From NCBI GenBank assembly GCA_900769965.1, contig CAAGIQ010000114.1, forward strand, positions 1 to 10,916: DNA of 10,916 nucleotides, written 5' to 3'. A program made the translations under genes and the position numbers. Positions 1 through 6,358 of the stretch are shown piece after piece. The notes under the pieces are model-generated. The model had not been told where the DNA came from, did not search any database, and saw only the letters and a program-made list of their open reading frames with translations. This DNA comes from Bacilli bacterium (GTDB taxonomy: Bacteria > Bacillota_I > Bacilli_A > RFN20 > CAG-288). Within the stretch, counting starts at the first letter, position 1. Each line of letters begins with the position of its first letter.

Positions 1-8
1 AATTATAT

Positions 9-956
9 ATGGATGACATTATTATAATTGGAGCTGGACCAATAGGTTTATATAGCGCTATACTAGCTTCATTACACTCGTTAAAAGGAAGAATAATTGA
101 GTCTCAAGAGTCAGTTGGAGGTCAGCTTAGCTCACTTTATCCTGAAAAGGATATCATCGATCTTCCTGGCTTTAAAAAGATTACTGCCCAAGGTTATATA
201 GATACCTTATTCGATCAATACTCATCAAAGGAAAATAGACTTGATTTACACCTAGAAGAATCTGTTAACTCTTTTGAAAAAGTTGACGATCATTATCTAG
301 TTAAAACCTCGAAAGGTCAATATGAGACTAAGACTATCTTGATTACTACTGGCATGGGCAATTTCACTCCGCGTAAAACCGGTTTAGCTTCCGAAGATGA
401 ATTTTCTAACATCTTGTATTCAGTTAAAGATATGTCGATTTTTAAAGATAAAAAAGTTTGCGTACTAGGTGGAGGAGATAGCGCGGTAGACTGGGCCTTG
501 ATGATCGAAAGAGTAGCTTCTGAGATTTCTATTGTTCATAGACGTAACGAGTTTAGAGCTCAATCGAATTCCGTTGAGGAGTTAAAAGCTTCTAAGGCTA
601 ATATCTTCACTCCTTATGTGCCAAATGGACTTATAGGAAGCTCTAATAAGTTAGAAAAGATTGAAATAAAGAATGTTGAGACGTCAGAACTTAAAGAGAT
701 TAATATCGATTATCTAGTTGTTAACTATGGAATGATTCCTTCTCAAAATACTTTCCCGATTGAAAAGAAGGGAACTAATATTGTTGTAAATAGAGAGTAC
801 ATGACTTCCTTAGAAAACGTCTTCGCTATCGGTAATATCATAAACTATGAAGGTAAAGTAAAGAATATTACTTGTGGTTTAGGTGAGGCAGTTGTCGCCA
901 TAACTAAGATCGATCAAATCATCAATCCAACTAAGAATATTCCTGTTCATTTTTAG
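9..956 (+). CDS. Ferredoxin/flavodoxin-NADP+ reductase, YumC (FNR type 2) family
   Basis: This FAD-dependent oxidoreductase moves electrons between NADPH and ferredoxin or flavodoxin in the cytoplasm. Seen: an N-terminal FAD-binding loop GAGPIGL (residues 8-14) with acidic E31 at the end of the second strand, GGQL (37-40), a second nucleotide-binding loop GGGDSA (154-159) followed by HRR (177-179), which suits the NADPH 2'-phosphate, and a late FAIGN motif (272-276). The thioredoxin-reductase CxxC between the two loops is absent, and the C-terminal NP...IPVHF tail matches YumC-type FNRs, so a thioredoxin reductase is unlikely. At 315 residues it is slightly shorter than Bacillus YumC. Oddity: the usual Asp of the GD FAD motif is Asn276. 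The ATG at position 9 puts the FAD motif at the expected distance, but only eight upstream bases are visible, so no ribosome site can be judged. It ends in TAG with no clear terminator behind it. Confidence 0.9.
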   Translation: MDDIIIIGAGPIGLYSAILASLHSLKGRIIESQESVGGQLSSLYPEKDIIDLPGFKKITAQGYIDTLFDQYSSKENRLDLHLEESVNSFEKVDDHYLVKTSKGQYETKTILITTGMGNFTPRKTGLASEDEFSNILYSVKDMSIFKDKKVCVLGGGDSAVDWALMIERVASEISIVHRRNEFRAQSNSVEELKASKANIFTPYVPNGLIGSSNKLEKIEIKNVETSELKEINIDYLVVNYGMIPSQNTFPIEKKGTNIVVNREYMTSLENVFAIGNIINYEGKVKNITCGLGEAVVAITKIDQIINPTKNIPVHF

Positions 957-965
957 TTATAAATA

Positions 966-994
966 TTGACTTTATATACATATTAAAGTAAAAT
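966..994 (+). promoter_or_regulatory. Strong sigma-A-type promoter for the rplU operon
   Basis: TTGACT at 966-971 and TAAAAT at 989-994 are separated by exactly 17 bases. Each differs from the consensus hexamer at one position. Transcription would start near 1001, which is where the structured L21 leader begins. This is the best full -35/-10 promoter in the window, as expected for ribosomal protein genes. Confidence 0.8.
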
Positions 995-1000
995 AAACAA

Positions 1001-1093
1001 AGTTGTAGCCTCCACTTGGCTTACAACCGCATATTTTCGGTTTCTAAACTTACTTGTAAGTGCCGAACGTAGCGAGTAATTAAGTGTACTTAT
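1001..1093 (+). ncRNA. L21 ribosomal protein leader (cis-regulatory mRNA structure)
   Basis: The 5' untranslated region between promoter and rplU folds into clear hairpins. GTTGTA (1002-1007) pairs with TACAAC (1022-1027), continuing with GCC (1008-1010) and GGC (1018-1020) around a small loop. TTCGG (1036-1040) pairs with CCGAA (1063-1067) and encloses ACTTAC (1048-1053) paired with GTAAGT (1056-1061). Low-GC Gram-positive bacteria are known to carry an L21 leader in this position, thought to mediate autoregulation by the ribosomal protein. The position and stem arrangement support the call, but a covariance-model match was not run. Confidence 0.75.
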
Positions 1094-1107
1094 AGGAGGA
1101 AAAAGAA

Positions 1108-1416
1108 ATGTTTGCTGTTATCGAAACTGGTGGAAAGCAAGTCAAAGTCGCCGTTGGTGAAACAATCTATGTTGAAAAATTAGATTTAAACGAAGGCGAT
1201 GAAGTTGTTTTCGACAAAGTCTTATTCGTCGATGGTGATTCCGCTAAAGTTGGAGCTCCATACATCGAAGGTGCTAAAGTTACTGGTAAAGTCTTAAAGC
1301 AAGGTAAAGAAGCTAAAGTTCTCGTCTTCAAATACAAGAGCAAAGCTAACTACCGTCGTTTACAAGGCCATAGACAACCATACACCAAAGTATCAATCGA
1401 AAATATCGTTTGCTAA
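1108..1416 (+). CDS. rplU: 50S ribosomal protein L21 (bL21)
   Basis: bL21 is a bacterial large-subunit protein that binds 23S rRNA. The 102 residues are the standard family length. The N-terminus MFAVIETGGKQ and the C-terminal basic KSKANYRRLQGHRQPYT segment are both family hallmarks. A strong Shine-Dalgarno AGGAGGA at 1094-1100 sits eight bases ahead of the ATG and fixes the start. It is the first gene of rplU-prp-rpmA, behind its own promoter and a structured leader, so it is probably autoregulated. Codons are richer in C-ending forms such as TTC, ATC and GTC than in the neighbouring reductase, consistent with high expression. Confidence 0.97.
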   Translation: MFAVIETGGKQVKVAVGETIYVEKLDLNEGDEVVFDKVLFVDGDSAKVGAPYIEGAKVTGKVLKQGKEAKVLVFKYKSKANYRRLQGHRQPYTKVSIENIVC

Positions 1417-1419
1417 TTT

Positions 1420-1725
1420 ATGATTAGAATTGAAGTGAATAAGAGCGGAACATCGATTAGAAGTATCTCTTTAAAAGGGCATGCTTCCTATGCTAAAGAA
1501 GGTGAAGATCTTGTTTGTGCTGGTGTTTCCTCAGTTTTCTCCGGAGCGTTGAACGCTTTGCAAGAAAAAGAAAAATTTAACTTCGTCTATGAAAAAGGTG
1601 ATGGCTTGATCGAAGCGAAAGAAGAAACTAATTCGCACGATCAAATCGTTCTAGAAGTCTTGGTAAGTCAGCTCAGTTACATAGCGTCTTACTATCCAAA
1701 AAATGTAATAGTTATTTATAACTAG
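1420..1725 (+). CDS. prp: Ribosomal processing cysteine protease Prp (YsxB family)
   Basis: Prp is the cytoplasmic cysteine protease that removes the N-terminal extension of L27 before the protein works in the ribosome. Seen: a 101-residue protein, the family's usual length, with the catalytic pair in its conserved setting: H21 in KGHASYA and C33 in GEDLVCAGVSS, followed by a helix. Its invariable place between rplU and rpmA, and the cleavable extension on the downstream L27, agree with the assignment. The ATG lies three bases after the rplU stop (TAA 1414-1416). There is no good Shine-Dalgarno within the last codons of rplU, so translation is probably coupled to rplU. That would also keep protease output below that of L21 and L27. 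The coupling is inference. Confidence 0.93.
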   Translation: MIRIEVNKSGTSIRSISLKGHASYAKEGEDLVCAGVSSVFSGALNALQEKEKFNFVYEKGDGLIEAKEETNSHDQIVLEVLVSQLSYIASYYPKNVIVIYN

Positions 1726-1739
1726 GAAAGAGGTGTATT

Positions 1740-1769
1740 ATGAATTTTGTATTTGATATTCAACTCTTC
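1740..1769 (+). other. L27 propeptide removed by Prp
   Basis: The first ten codons of rpmA encode MNFVFDIQLF, followed by ASKKG. Known Prp sites have the form hydrophobic residue, Q, hydrophobic residue, F, then ASKKG, with cleavage between F and A. Here that predicts cutting after F10. The mature L27 would then begin at Ala11, like the natural N-terminus in bacteria that lack the extension. Confidence 0.85.
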
Positions 1770-2030
1770 GCTTCTAAGAAGGGTGTTGGTTCCACTAAGA
1801 ACGGACGTGATTCCGAATCGAAACGTTTAGGAGCCAAGTTATCCGATGGTCAATTCTGCCATGCGGGATCAATCATCTATCGTCAAAGAGGAACAAAAGT
1901 TCATCCAGGTACCAATACTGGTAGAGGTAAAGATGATACTTTATTCGCTTTAGTCGATGGTGTTGTCAAGTTCGAAAGACTCGGTAAAAATAGAACAAAA
2001 GTTTCCGTTTATCCAGTCTCTAACAACTAA
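1740..2030 (+). CDS. rpmA: 50S ribosomal protein L27 (bL27), with cleavable N-terminal extension
   Basis: bL27 reaches the peptidyl-transferase centre with its flexible N-terminal arm. The 96-residue product has the signature ASKKGVGSTKNGRDS directly after a ten-residue extension, then RLGAKLSDGQ and the core IIYRQRGTKVHPGTNTGRG. The Shine-Dalgarno GAAAGAGGTG (1726-1734 area) overlaps the end of prp and sits at good distance from the ATG, so this gene has a far better initiation signal than prp. In extension-bearing Firmicutes the precursor is inactive until Prp cuts it. It is the last gene before the terminator at 2041-2072. Confidence 0.97.
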   Translation: MNFVFDIQLFASKKGVGSTKNGRDSESKRLGAKLSDGQFCHAGSIIYRQRGTKVHPGTNTGRGKDDTLFALVDGVVKFERLGKNRTKVSVYPVSNN

Positions 2031-2040
2031 TTGAAAATTG

Positions 2041-2072
2041 AATCCCAGGCAATTATTTACTTGGGATTTTTT
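2041..2072 (+). terminator. Intrinsic terminator after rpmA
   Basis: AATCCCAGG (2041-2049) pairs with CTTGGGATT (2060-2068) through nine base pairs including one G-U, around a ten-base loop. The right arm runs into six T's (2067-2072). It lies ten bases after the rpmA stop and about 20 bases before obg. It therefore separates the ribosomal protein genes from obg, perhaps only partly. Confidence 0.85.
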
Positions 2073-2092
2073 ATTTGTAAAGGGGTGCTTAT

Positions 2093-3382
2093 ATGTGGAT
2101 AGATAAAGCAAAAATATATTTGGAATCCGGAAAAGGTGGAGATGGTGCCATCTCTTTTAGACATGAAAAATGCATCGAATTCGGTGGTCCAAATGGTGGA
2201 AATGGCGGAAGAGGTGGAAGCATCTACTTCATCGCTAAAAAAGGAATAAATTCTTTATCTAGATATAGACACGCCATTAAAGTCAAAGCCAACGATGGTG
2301 AAAAAGGTCACGCTAAGATGATGTATGGAAAAGGTGCTGAAGACGTTTATCTAGAAGTTCCTTGTGGTACTGTTATTCTTAGCGAAGAGGGTGATGTCCT
2401 CGCTGATCTTCTAGATGAAGGAAACACCTATCTAGCTTGTAAAGGCGGTAGAGGAGGAAGAGGTAACGCCTGTTTTGTATCCTCGACAAATAGAACTCCT
2501 CGAACTGCTGAAAACGGTGTTCCTGGAGAAAAGAAAACTCTTTATCTCGAGTTAAAGCTCTTAGCTGATGTCGGTCTTGTCGGTCTTCCTAGCGTAGGGA
2601 AATCCACTTTGTTATCCGTTATCTCTCGTGCTAAACCTGAGATTGCTGCCTATCCATTTACTACTTTATCGCCAAATCTTGGCGTCTGTTATTTAAGCGA
2701 TGATGAAAGCTTTGTCTGCGCTGATCTTCCTGGCCTTATCGAAGGAGCTCATCTAGGCAAGGGCTTAGGTTTGACATTCTTAAGGCATATCGAGAGGTGT
2801 CGAGTTATCATCCATGTTCTCGATGTCTCATCTAGCGAAGAAGATCCTTTTGTTGCTTTTGAAAAGATCAACTCCGAATTAGAGTCTTACAATATGGATC
2901 TTCTTAAACGTCCGATGCTTATTGCGTTAAATAAGATTGACTTTTTTGGAAGCGAAGTAGTTATCGAAAACTTTAAGAGATGTTTAACTAAAAAATATGG
3001 CGATAAATACGAGGTTTTTGAGATTTCCGCCCTTGAGAAAAAAGGCTTAAAGCCACTTATTAGACGAGCATATGAACTAGTTCAAACTACTCCGAAATTC
3101 ACCCTTTACAAGAAAGAAGATTTTGAGGAGAAAGTCTATGATGCTAAGAAGATTCAAGGTCCAATCTTCAAGATTATGAAGGTTAGAGACAACCATTATA
3201 AAATCGTCGGTGATAGAGTTATAAGAACTTATCACTTAATCAACATCAAGACCGAAGAGGGTATGATGAAGTTGCTCTCTTATCTTAACGATATCGGTGT
3301 CGATGAGGAATTACGTAGACTTGGAGCTAAAGATGGCTCGATAGTCGAACTCGATGACTTCGATTTCGAATATTACAACTAA
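2093..3382 (+). CDS. obg: GTPase Obg (CgtA), 50S ribosome assembly
   Basis: Obg is an essential GTPase that binds late 50S intermediates and links ribosome assembly to stress and growth. Seen: the glycine-rich Obg fold at residues 1-158 with many GG turns (GKGGDGAISF, GGPNGGNGGRGG, KGGRGGRGN). The G domain follows, with P-loop GLPSVGKST (164-172), switch I YPFTTLSPN (187-195), DLPGLIEGAH (211-220), NKID (280-283) and SAL (312-314). A C-terminal OCT domain lies at about 350-425. At 429 residues it matches Bacillus Obg, and all nucleotide-binding motifs are intact. A Shine-Dalgarno AAAGGGGTG (2079-2087) supports the ATG. It follows rpmA as in most bacteria, without the spo0B found between them in Bacillus. 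Its coding region ends inside the hairpin it shares with the convergent gene. Confidence 0.97.
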   Translation: MWIDKAKIYLESGKGGDGAISFRHEKCIEFGGPNGGNGGRGGSIYFIAKKGINSLSRYRHAIKVKANDGEKGHAKMMYGKGAEDVYLEVPCGTVILSEEGDVLADLLDEGNTYLACKGGRGGRGNACFVSSTNRTPRTAENGVPGEKKTLYLELKLLADVGLVGLPSVGKSTLLSVISRAKPEIAAYPFTTLSPNLGVCYLSDDESFVCADLPGLIEGAHLGKGLGLTFLRHIERCRVIIHVLDVSSSEEDPFVAFEKINSELESYNMDLLKRPMLIALNKIDFFGSEVVIENFKRCLTKKYGDKYEVFEISALEKKGLKPLIRRAYELVQTTPKFTLYKKEDFEEKVYDAKKIQGPIFKIMKVRDNHYKIVGDRVIRTYHLINIKTEEGMMKLLSYLNDIGVDEELRRLGAKDGSIVELDDFDFEYYN

Positions 3383-3408
3383 AAAAAGAAGCGCGCTGCT
3401 TCTTTTTT
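3382..3408. terminator. Bidirectional terminator between obg and the convergent glycosyltransferase
   Basis: AAAAAAGAAGC (3382-3392) pairs perfectly over 11 bases with GCTTCTTTTTT (3398-3408) around a five-base loop. The T run serves the plus strand and the A run from 3381 gives a U run on the minus strand, so it can end both transcripts. The last base of the obg stop (TAA 3380-3382) and the stop of the minus-strand gene (3407-3409) both fall in the stem, so the whole 24-base intergenic space is terminator. Confidence 0.9.
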
Positions 3409-4411
3409 ATTTGTCTAATAACTTTTTGTATTCCTCTTTAAGCTCAGACCCGACTTTTTTCAAAGTTCGCTCTTCGACTACTTTGTATCCTTCTTTGTGA
3501 ATAGAAGAATTATCTTCTTCGATAGCTCTTCTAATCAAGGTTACAAATTCTCCATTAGTCTTGCCTTTAAAGCAGTTAACATCGTTAGTTAACCAATCTT
3601 CATAGACCCCGATATCTCTTATTATCAAAGTAAGGTTAGTAGCGAGGGCTTCTAGAGCGACAATGCCTTCAGTTTCTTCATGAGTTGGAAATAGCATTGC
3701 GGATGCGTAGTACAATGCTCCTTTAATAATGTTTCCTTTGATATAGCCTGGTAAGATGACATTATCAGGTTTATTTTTTATACATTTTAAGATGTAGGAA
3801 GTAGTTAAAAACTTGTTCAAGTATCCAAACCAGATGAATTTAACATCCTTCATGCTTTCTGCTACTTTGAAAAAGTCATCTATTCCTTTTCTTTTGAAGT
3901 AGAATCCGACACCGATTACGACTTTTTCTCCTTCTTTAATAGCGAACATCTTTTTAAATTCTTCGACGTTATTCGCATCGTATTGATAGTCTTCTAACTT
4001 GATTCCGTTAGAGATAGCTTTGACCTCACATTTTACATTCTTGTAATTTTCAATAAGGTGCTTAGAGTAATTGGTTGGGGTGATAACTAGATCAGCTCTA
4101 GTGTACATCCTATTCATCATGTGGTTATAAAAAGGAGCCATAAGGTGCCAGAATCTAAACGATTGGCGGAAGTCTTCATGAGTCGAATGGCCGTGAACTA
4201 CAACTTTAATACCTTTTTTTTGGAGCTTTTTTAATAGGTGGTAGCTCTTTGGGCCATAGGAATTAATATGAGCGAGATCGTAGGTATCAGAAGGATCAAA
4301 TGTGACATCGATTCCATTTTCTTTTAAAGCTTCCTCTTGGTGCTTAAGTGCACGACCTATTCCTGAAACTGATAGAGATGAAGAGCTTTCTAAATATAGT
4401 AAGACTTTCAT
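3407..4411 (-). CDS. GT4-family glycosyltransferase, CpoA/LafB-like (diglycosyl-diacylglycerol synthesis)
   Basis: Most likely this enzyme adds a second sugar to monoglucosyl-diacylglycerol at the inner face of the membrane, making the diglycosyl lipid used in the bilayer and as a lipoteichoic acid anchor. Seen: a GT-B enzyme of 334 residues with N-terminal MKVLLYLE and SGIGRA (16-21), HGHST (73-77), ITPTNYSK (110-117), ISNGI (133-137), VGFYFKRKGIDDF (168-180, with basic R174 and K175) and the GT4 donor-site motif E246-x7-E254 in EETEGIVALEALA. These blocks resemble, from memory, streptococcal CpoA and Listeria LafB; the exact sugar cannot be read from sequence. In those bacteria the first-step enzyme (LafA type) is adjacent, but here the gene stands alone and faces its neighbours. 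Shine-Dalgarno AAAAGGAG (4419-4426, minus strand) supports the start. Other GT4 roles remain possible. Confidence 0.82.
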   Translation of the reverse strand: MKVLLYLESSSSLSVSGIGRALKHQEEALKENGIDVTFDPSDTYDLAHINSYGPKSYHLLKKLQKKGIKVVVHGHSTHEDFRQSFRFWHLMAPFYNHMMNRMYTRADLVITPTNYSKHLIENYKNVKCEVKAISNGIKLEDYQYDANNVEEFKKMFAIKEGEKVVIGVGFYFKRKGIDDFFKVAESMKDVKFIWFGYLNKFLTTSYILKCIKNKPDNVILPGYIKGNIIKGALYYASAMLFPTHEETEGIVALEALATNLTLIIRDIGVYEDWLTNDVNCFKGKTNGEFVTLIRRAIEEDNSSIHKEGYKVVEERTLKKVGSELKEEYKKLLDK

Positions 4412-4433
4412 AGTTTATCTCCTTTTCGAGTAG

Positions 4434-4442
4434 ATTATAGCA
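4434..4442 (-). promoter_or_regulatory. Extended -10 promoter of the glycosyltransferase
   Basis: Read on the minus strand, TGCTATAAT (4442 down to 4434) is a perfect TGn-TATAAT extended -10 element. No convincing -35 hexamer lies 16-18 bases upstream, which is normal for extended -10 promoters. The start would fall near 4427, giving a leader of about 16 bases that contains the Shine-Dalgarno at 4419-4426. Confidence 0.7.
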
Positions 4443-4512
4443 TAATATTAAGACTATATTTTCCTAAAAGTCTCATGTAGTTTTCAAAAGAGTTTCATAT
4501 GACGTCTTTCGC

Positions 4513-4541
4513 TTTAAAAAGATATATTTATAGTTTATAAT
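4513..4541 (+). promoter_or_regulatory. Promoter of the small ORF-ruvAB operon
   Basis: TTTAAA at 4513-4518 (four of six matches to TTGACA) is 17 bases upstream of a perfect TATAAT at 4536-4541. Transcription would begin near 4548, about 20 bases before the GTG of the small membrane peptide. Together with the minus-strand promoter at 4434-4442, this makes 4412-4567 a divergent promoter region. Apart from these two promoters and their ribosome sites, I see no gene in it. Confidence 0.6.
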
Positions 4542-4567
4542 TTTATAGTAATAAGAAGGTGTTTAAG

Positions 4568-4663
4568 GTGAAAAATAAAAATGAAAGAATTGCTGTTTCC
4601 GCTTTGATTTCAGCATTGATCATCTTAATCATGTTAATTTTATTAATAATTTTCACGAGGTAG
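4568..4663 (+). CDS. 31-residue single-pass membrane peptide, function unknown, coupled to ruvA
   Basis: I do not recognise this peptide. It starts with GTG at 4568, preceded by the Shine-Dalgarno-like AGAAGGTG (4554-4561) at six bases' spacing, and ends in TAG at 4661-4663, two bases before the ruvA ATG. The product has a polar, mostly basic start (MKNKNER, residues 1-7), an unbroken hydrophobic stretch from residue 8 to 29 rich in Ile and Leu, and ends Thr-Arg. This fits one transmembrane helix with its N-terminus in the cytoplasm. Its last codons supply the GAGG (4657-4660) that serves ruvA, so translation of the two is probably coupled. Supporting reality: a promoter, a ribosome site, a continuous frame and a tight junction. 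Against: its shortness, the GTG start, and that any AT-rich frame can look hydrophobic. It might instead be a leader peptide that sets ruvA translation. Confidence 0.6.
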   Translation: MKNKNERIAVSALISALIILIMLILLIIFTR

Positions 4664-4665
4664 AT

Positions 4666-5229
4666 ATGTATTTTTATTTAAGAGGGACTATCGTCTTACA
4701 TCAAAAGGGTAGCATTGTAATCGAATGTAACGGCGTTGGCTATGAAGTTTTTGTGTCCCATCCAGAAGATTATGAAATCGGAGAATACATGTTAGTCTAC
4801 ACTTCATTTTACGTTAGGGAAGATGAGCAGTTCTTAGTAGGTTTTAAATCTTTTGAAGAGAAGATGATTTTTAATAAGTTAATTCAAGTTAAAGGTGTAG
4901 GACCAAAAACCGCTATCCAGGCTCTAGGAAGCACTACTCCTAAAAAACTAATCGATGCCATAAATAGAGAAGATATGCTCTTCTTAAAAAAACTTAACGG
5001 AATCGGTCCAAAAGCTGCTAATCAAATTATATTAGACCTCCGAAATAAAATTACTTTGCAATCATCAGTTACCGGAGATAAAGAACTTGATGATGCGATA
5101 GACGGATTGAAATCTTTCGGATTTACAAAGAGTGAAATCGATAACGCAATCTCTAAAATCGATGATAGAGGCCTAACTTGTGAGCAGTATATTAAGAAGG
5201 CCTTAACTTTCTTATCAAAAGGAAATTAG
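4666..5229 (+). CDS. ruvA: Holliday junction branch migration protein RuvA
   Basis: RuvA forms a tetramer that clamps a Holliday junction in an open square and recruits RuvB motors. Seen: the N-terminal OB-fold (1-62) beginning MYFYLRGTI, with the acidic pin residues E52 and D53 in REDEQFLVGF that keep the strands apart. Two helix-hairpin-helix motifs follow, VKGVGPKTA (75-83) and LNGIGPKAA (110-118), then a variable linker (about 130-138). A C-terminal RuvB-binding domain at about 139-187 contains LKSFGFTKSEI. The 187-residue length is slightly below the usual 190-205. A GAGG at 4657-4660 lies five bases before the ATG, inside the end of the small upstream ORF. It forms a two-gene unit with ruvB. 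No RuvC is present, as is usual in Firmicutes, where RecU resolves junctions. Confidence 0.96.
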   Translation: MYFYLRGTIVLHQKGSIVIECNGVGYEVFVSHPEDYEIGEYMLVYTSFYVREDEQFLVGFKSFEEKMIFNKLIQVKGVGPKTAIQALGSTTPKKLIDAINREDMLFLKKLNGIGPKAANQIILDLRNKITLQSSVTGDKELDDAIDGLKSFGFTKSEIDNAISKIDDRGLTCEQYIKKALTFLSKGN

Positions 5230-5230
5230 G

Positions 5231-6244
5231 ATGTTCGATATAGTTGATGAGATAAATAGAGAAGAGGAGTCAGAATCTTCTTTAAGACCGCAAAGAATTA
5301 AAGACTACATCGGTCAAGAAAAGATAAAGAACGAATTTGAGATATATCTAAAAGCTGCTAAGAAGAGAAACGAGCCTTTAGATCATGTTCTTTTATATGG
5401 TCCTCCTGGCTTAGGAAAGACTACTTTAGCAAACATTATCGCTAACGAGATGGGAGCGAATATCAAAACTGTTGTTGGACCTAACATCGAAAGAACCGGA
5501 GATTTAGCGTCTTTGCTATCTTCTTTAACTCCAGGCGATGTTCTTTTTATAGATGAAATCCATCGTATTCCGATGGTTGTAGAAGAACTTCTTTATAGCG
5601 CTATGGAAGATTTTAAGCTTTCTATCAACATCGGTAGGGATGGAGAAAGTAGGAATATTACTATTGACTTACCTCCTTTTACTCTTATTGGTGCTACTAC
5701 AAAAGCGGGTAATCTCTCCTTACCTTTAAGAGAAAGATTTGGAATCTCAGGTCACTTTGAATACTATTCTATTGAAGAACTTATGACCATAATCGAAAGA
5801 ACTTCATCGATTTTTAATCTACCAATCGATTCGGAAGCTAGCTATGAGATAGCTCTTAGATCTCGAGGAACTCCGCGTGTTGCTAATAAACTATTTAGAA
5901 GAATCAGAGACTTTGCAACCTTATCTAACTCAAAAGTTATTTCAAAATATGAGACTATGAAAGCCTTAAATGAGCTTCAAATCGATGAGTTAGGTCTCGA
6001 TGAAATCGATAGAAAATATCTTCTAACTTTGATAGAGAGATATAAAGGTAAGCCGACAGGTTTAACTAACATAGCTATAGCCATAGGTGAAGATCCAGCT
6101 AACCTCGAAGACGTTTATGAGCCATATCTAGTTAAGATGGAACTTATCAATAGAACTAGCAGGGGAAGAGTTCCAACTTACAAAGCTTATAAACATATGA
6201 ATCTTCTCGATCTATACACGGGAACCGATGAAAAATACTTCTAA
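5231..6244 (+). CDS. ruvB: Holliday junction branch migration ATPase RuvB
   Basis: RuvB is the hexameric AAA+ motor that pumps DNA through the RuvA-bound junction. Seen: N-terminal SLRPQRIKDYIGQ (17-29), Walker A GPPGLGKT (57-64), Walker B VLFIDEIH (104-111), the RuvA-contacting beta-hairpin region around 130-150, sensor 1 GATTKAG (154-160), arginine-finger segment PLRERFG (165-171) and sensor 2 SRGTPRVAN (211-219). The C-terminal winged helix contains GEDPANLEDVYEPYL (286-300) and TSRGRVPT (309-316). At 337 residues it is full length and every catalytic motif is intact. The ATG lies one base after the ruvA stop, and AAAAGG (about 5217-5222) in the end of ruvA acts as its ribosome site, so the two are translationally coupled. 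Confidence 0.98.
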   Translation: MFDIVDEINREEESESSLRPQRIKDYIGQEKIKNEFEIYLKAAKKRNEPLDHVLLYGPPGLGKTTLANIIANEMGANIKTVVGPNIERTGDLASLLSSLTPGDVLFIDEIHRIPMVVEELLYSAMEDFKLSINIGRDGESRNITIDLPPFTLIGATTKAGNLSLPLRERFGISGHFEYYSIEELMTIIERTSSIFNLPIDSEASYEIALRSRGTPRVANKLFRRIRDFATLSNSKVISKYETMKALNELQIDELGLDEIDRKYLLTLIERYKGKPTGLTNIAIAIGEDPANLEDVYEPYLVKMELINRTSRGRVPTYKAYKHMNLLDLYTGTDEKYF

Positions 6245-6267
6245 TTATATATATTTATATATATAAT
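6244..6267. repeat. A/T-only perfect inverted repeat behind ruvB
   Basis: ATTATATATA (6244-6253) and TATATATAAT (6258-6267) are exact reverse complements around a four-base centre, and the element starts at the last base of the ruvB stop. With no G or C and no T run after it, it would be a poor intrinsic terminator. It may simply be an easily melted spacer between ruvB and the secDF promoter region. Confidence 0.5.
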
Positions 6268-6268
6268 C

Positions 6269-6297
6269 TTGAAATTGCACCCATTAAATGATAAAGT
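6269..6297 (+). promoter_or_regulatory. Weak promoter candidate for secDF-recJ
   Basis: TTGAAA at 6269-6274 is followed, after 17 bases, by TAAAGT at 6292-6297 (four of six matches). If used, the leader would be about 55 bases. The 6245-6358 spacer is AT-rich enough that chance matches are likely, and read-through from ruvB is also possible. I see nothing else gene-like in the spacer. Confidence 0.35.
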
Positions 6298-6358
6298 TAA
6301 TAACGTGTAAATTCATTATTTATATAGTTTAGTTATAGAGAAATAAGAAAGGAATAAT

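Noticed and set aside
9..956. Thioredoxin reductase as the identity of the first gene
   Set aside because: The redox CxxC motif is missing, while the C-terminal tail and the pair of nucleotide motifs fit the YumC-type ferredoxin-NADP reductase.
4461..4500. Imperfect repeat of AAAAGTCTCAT and AAAAGAGTTTCAT in the divergent promoter region
   Set aside because: It is only partly matching, with different internal spacing, and is likely by chance in AT-rich DNA. I found no third copy.
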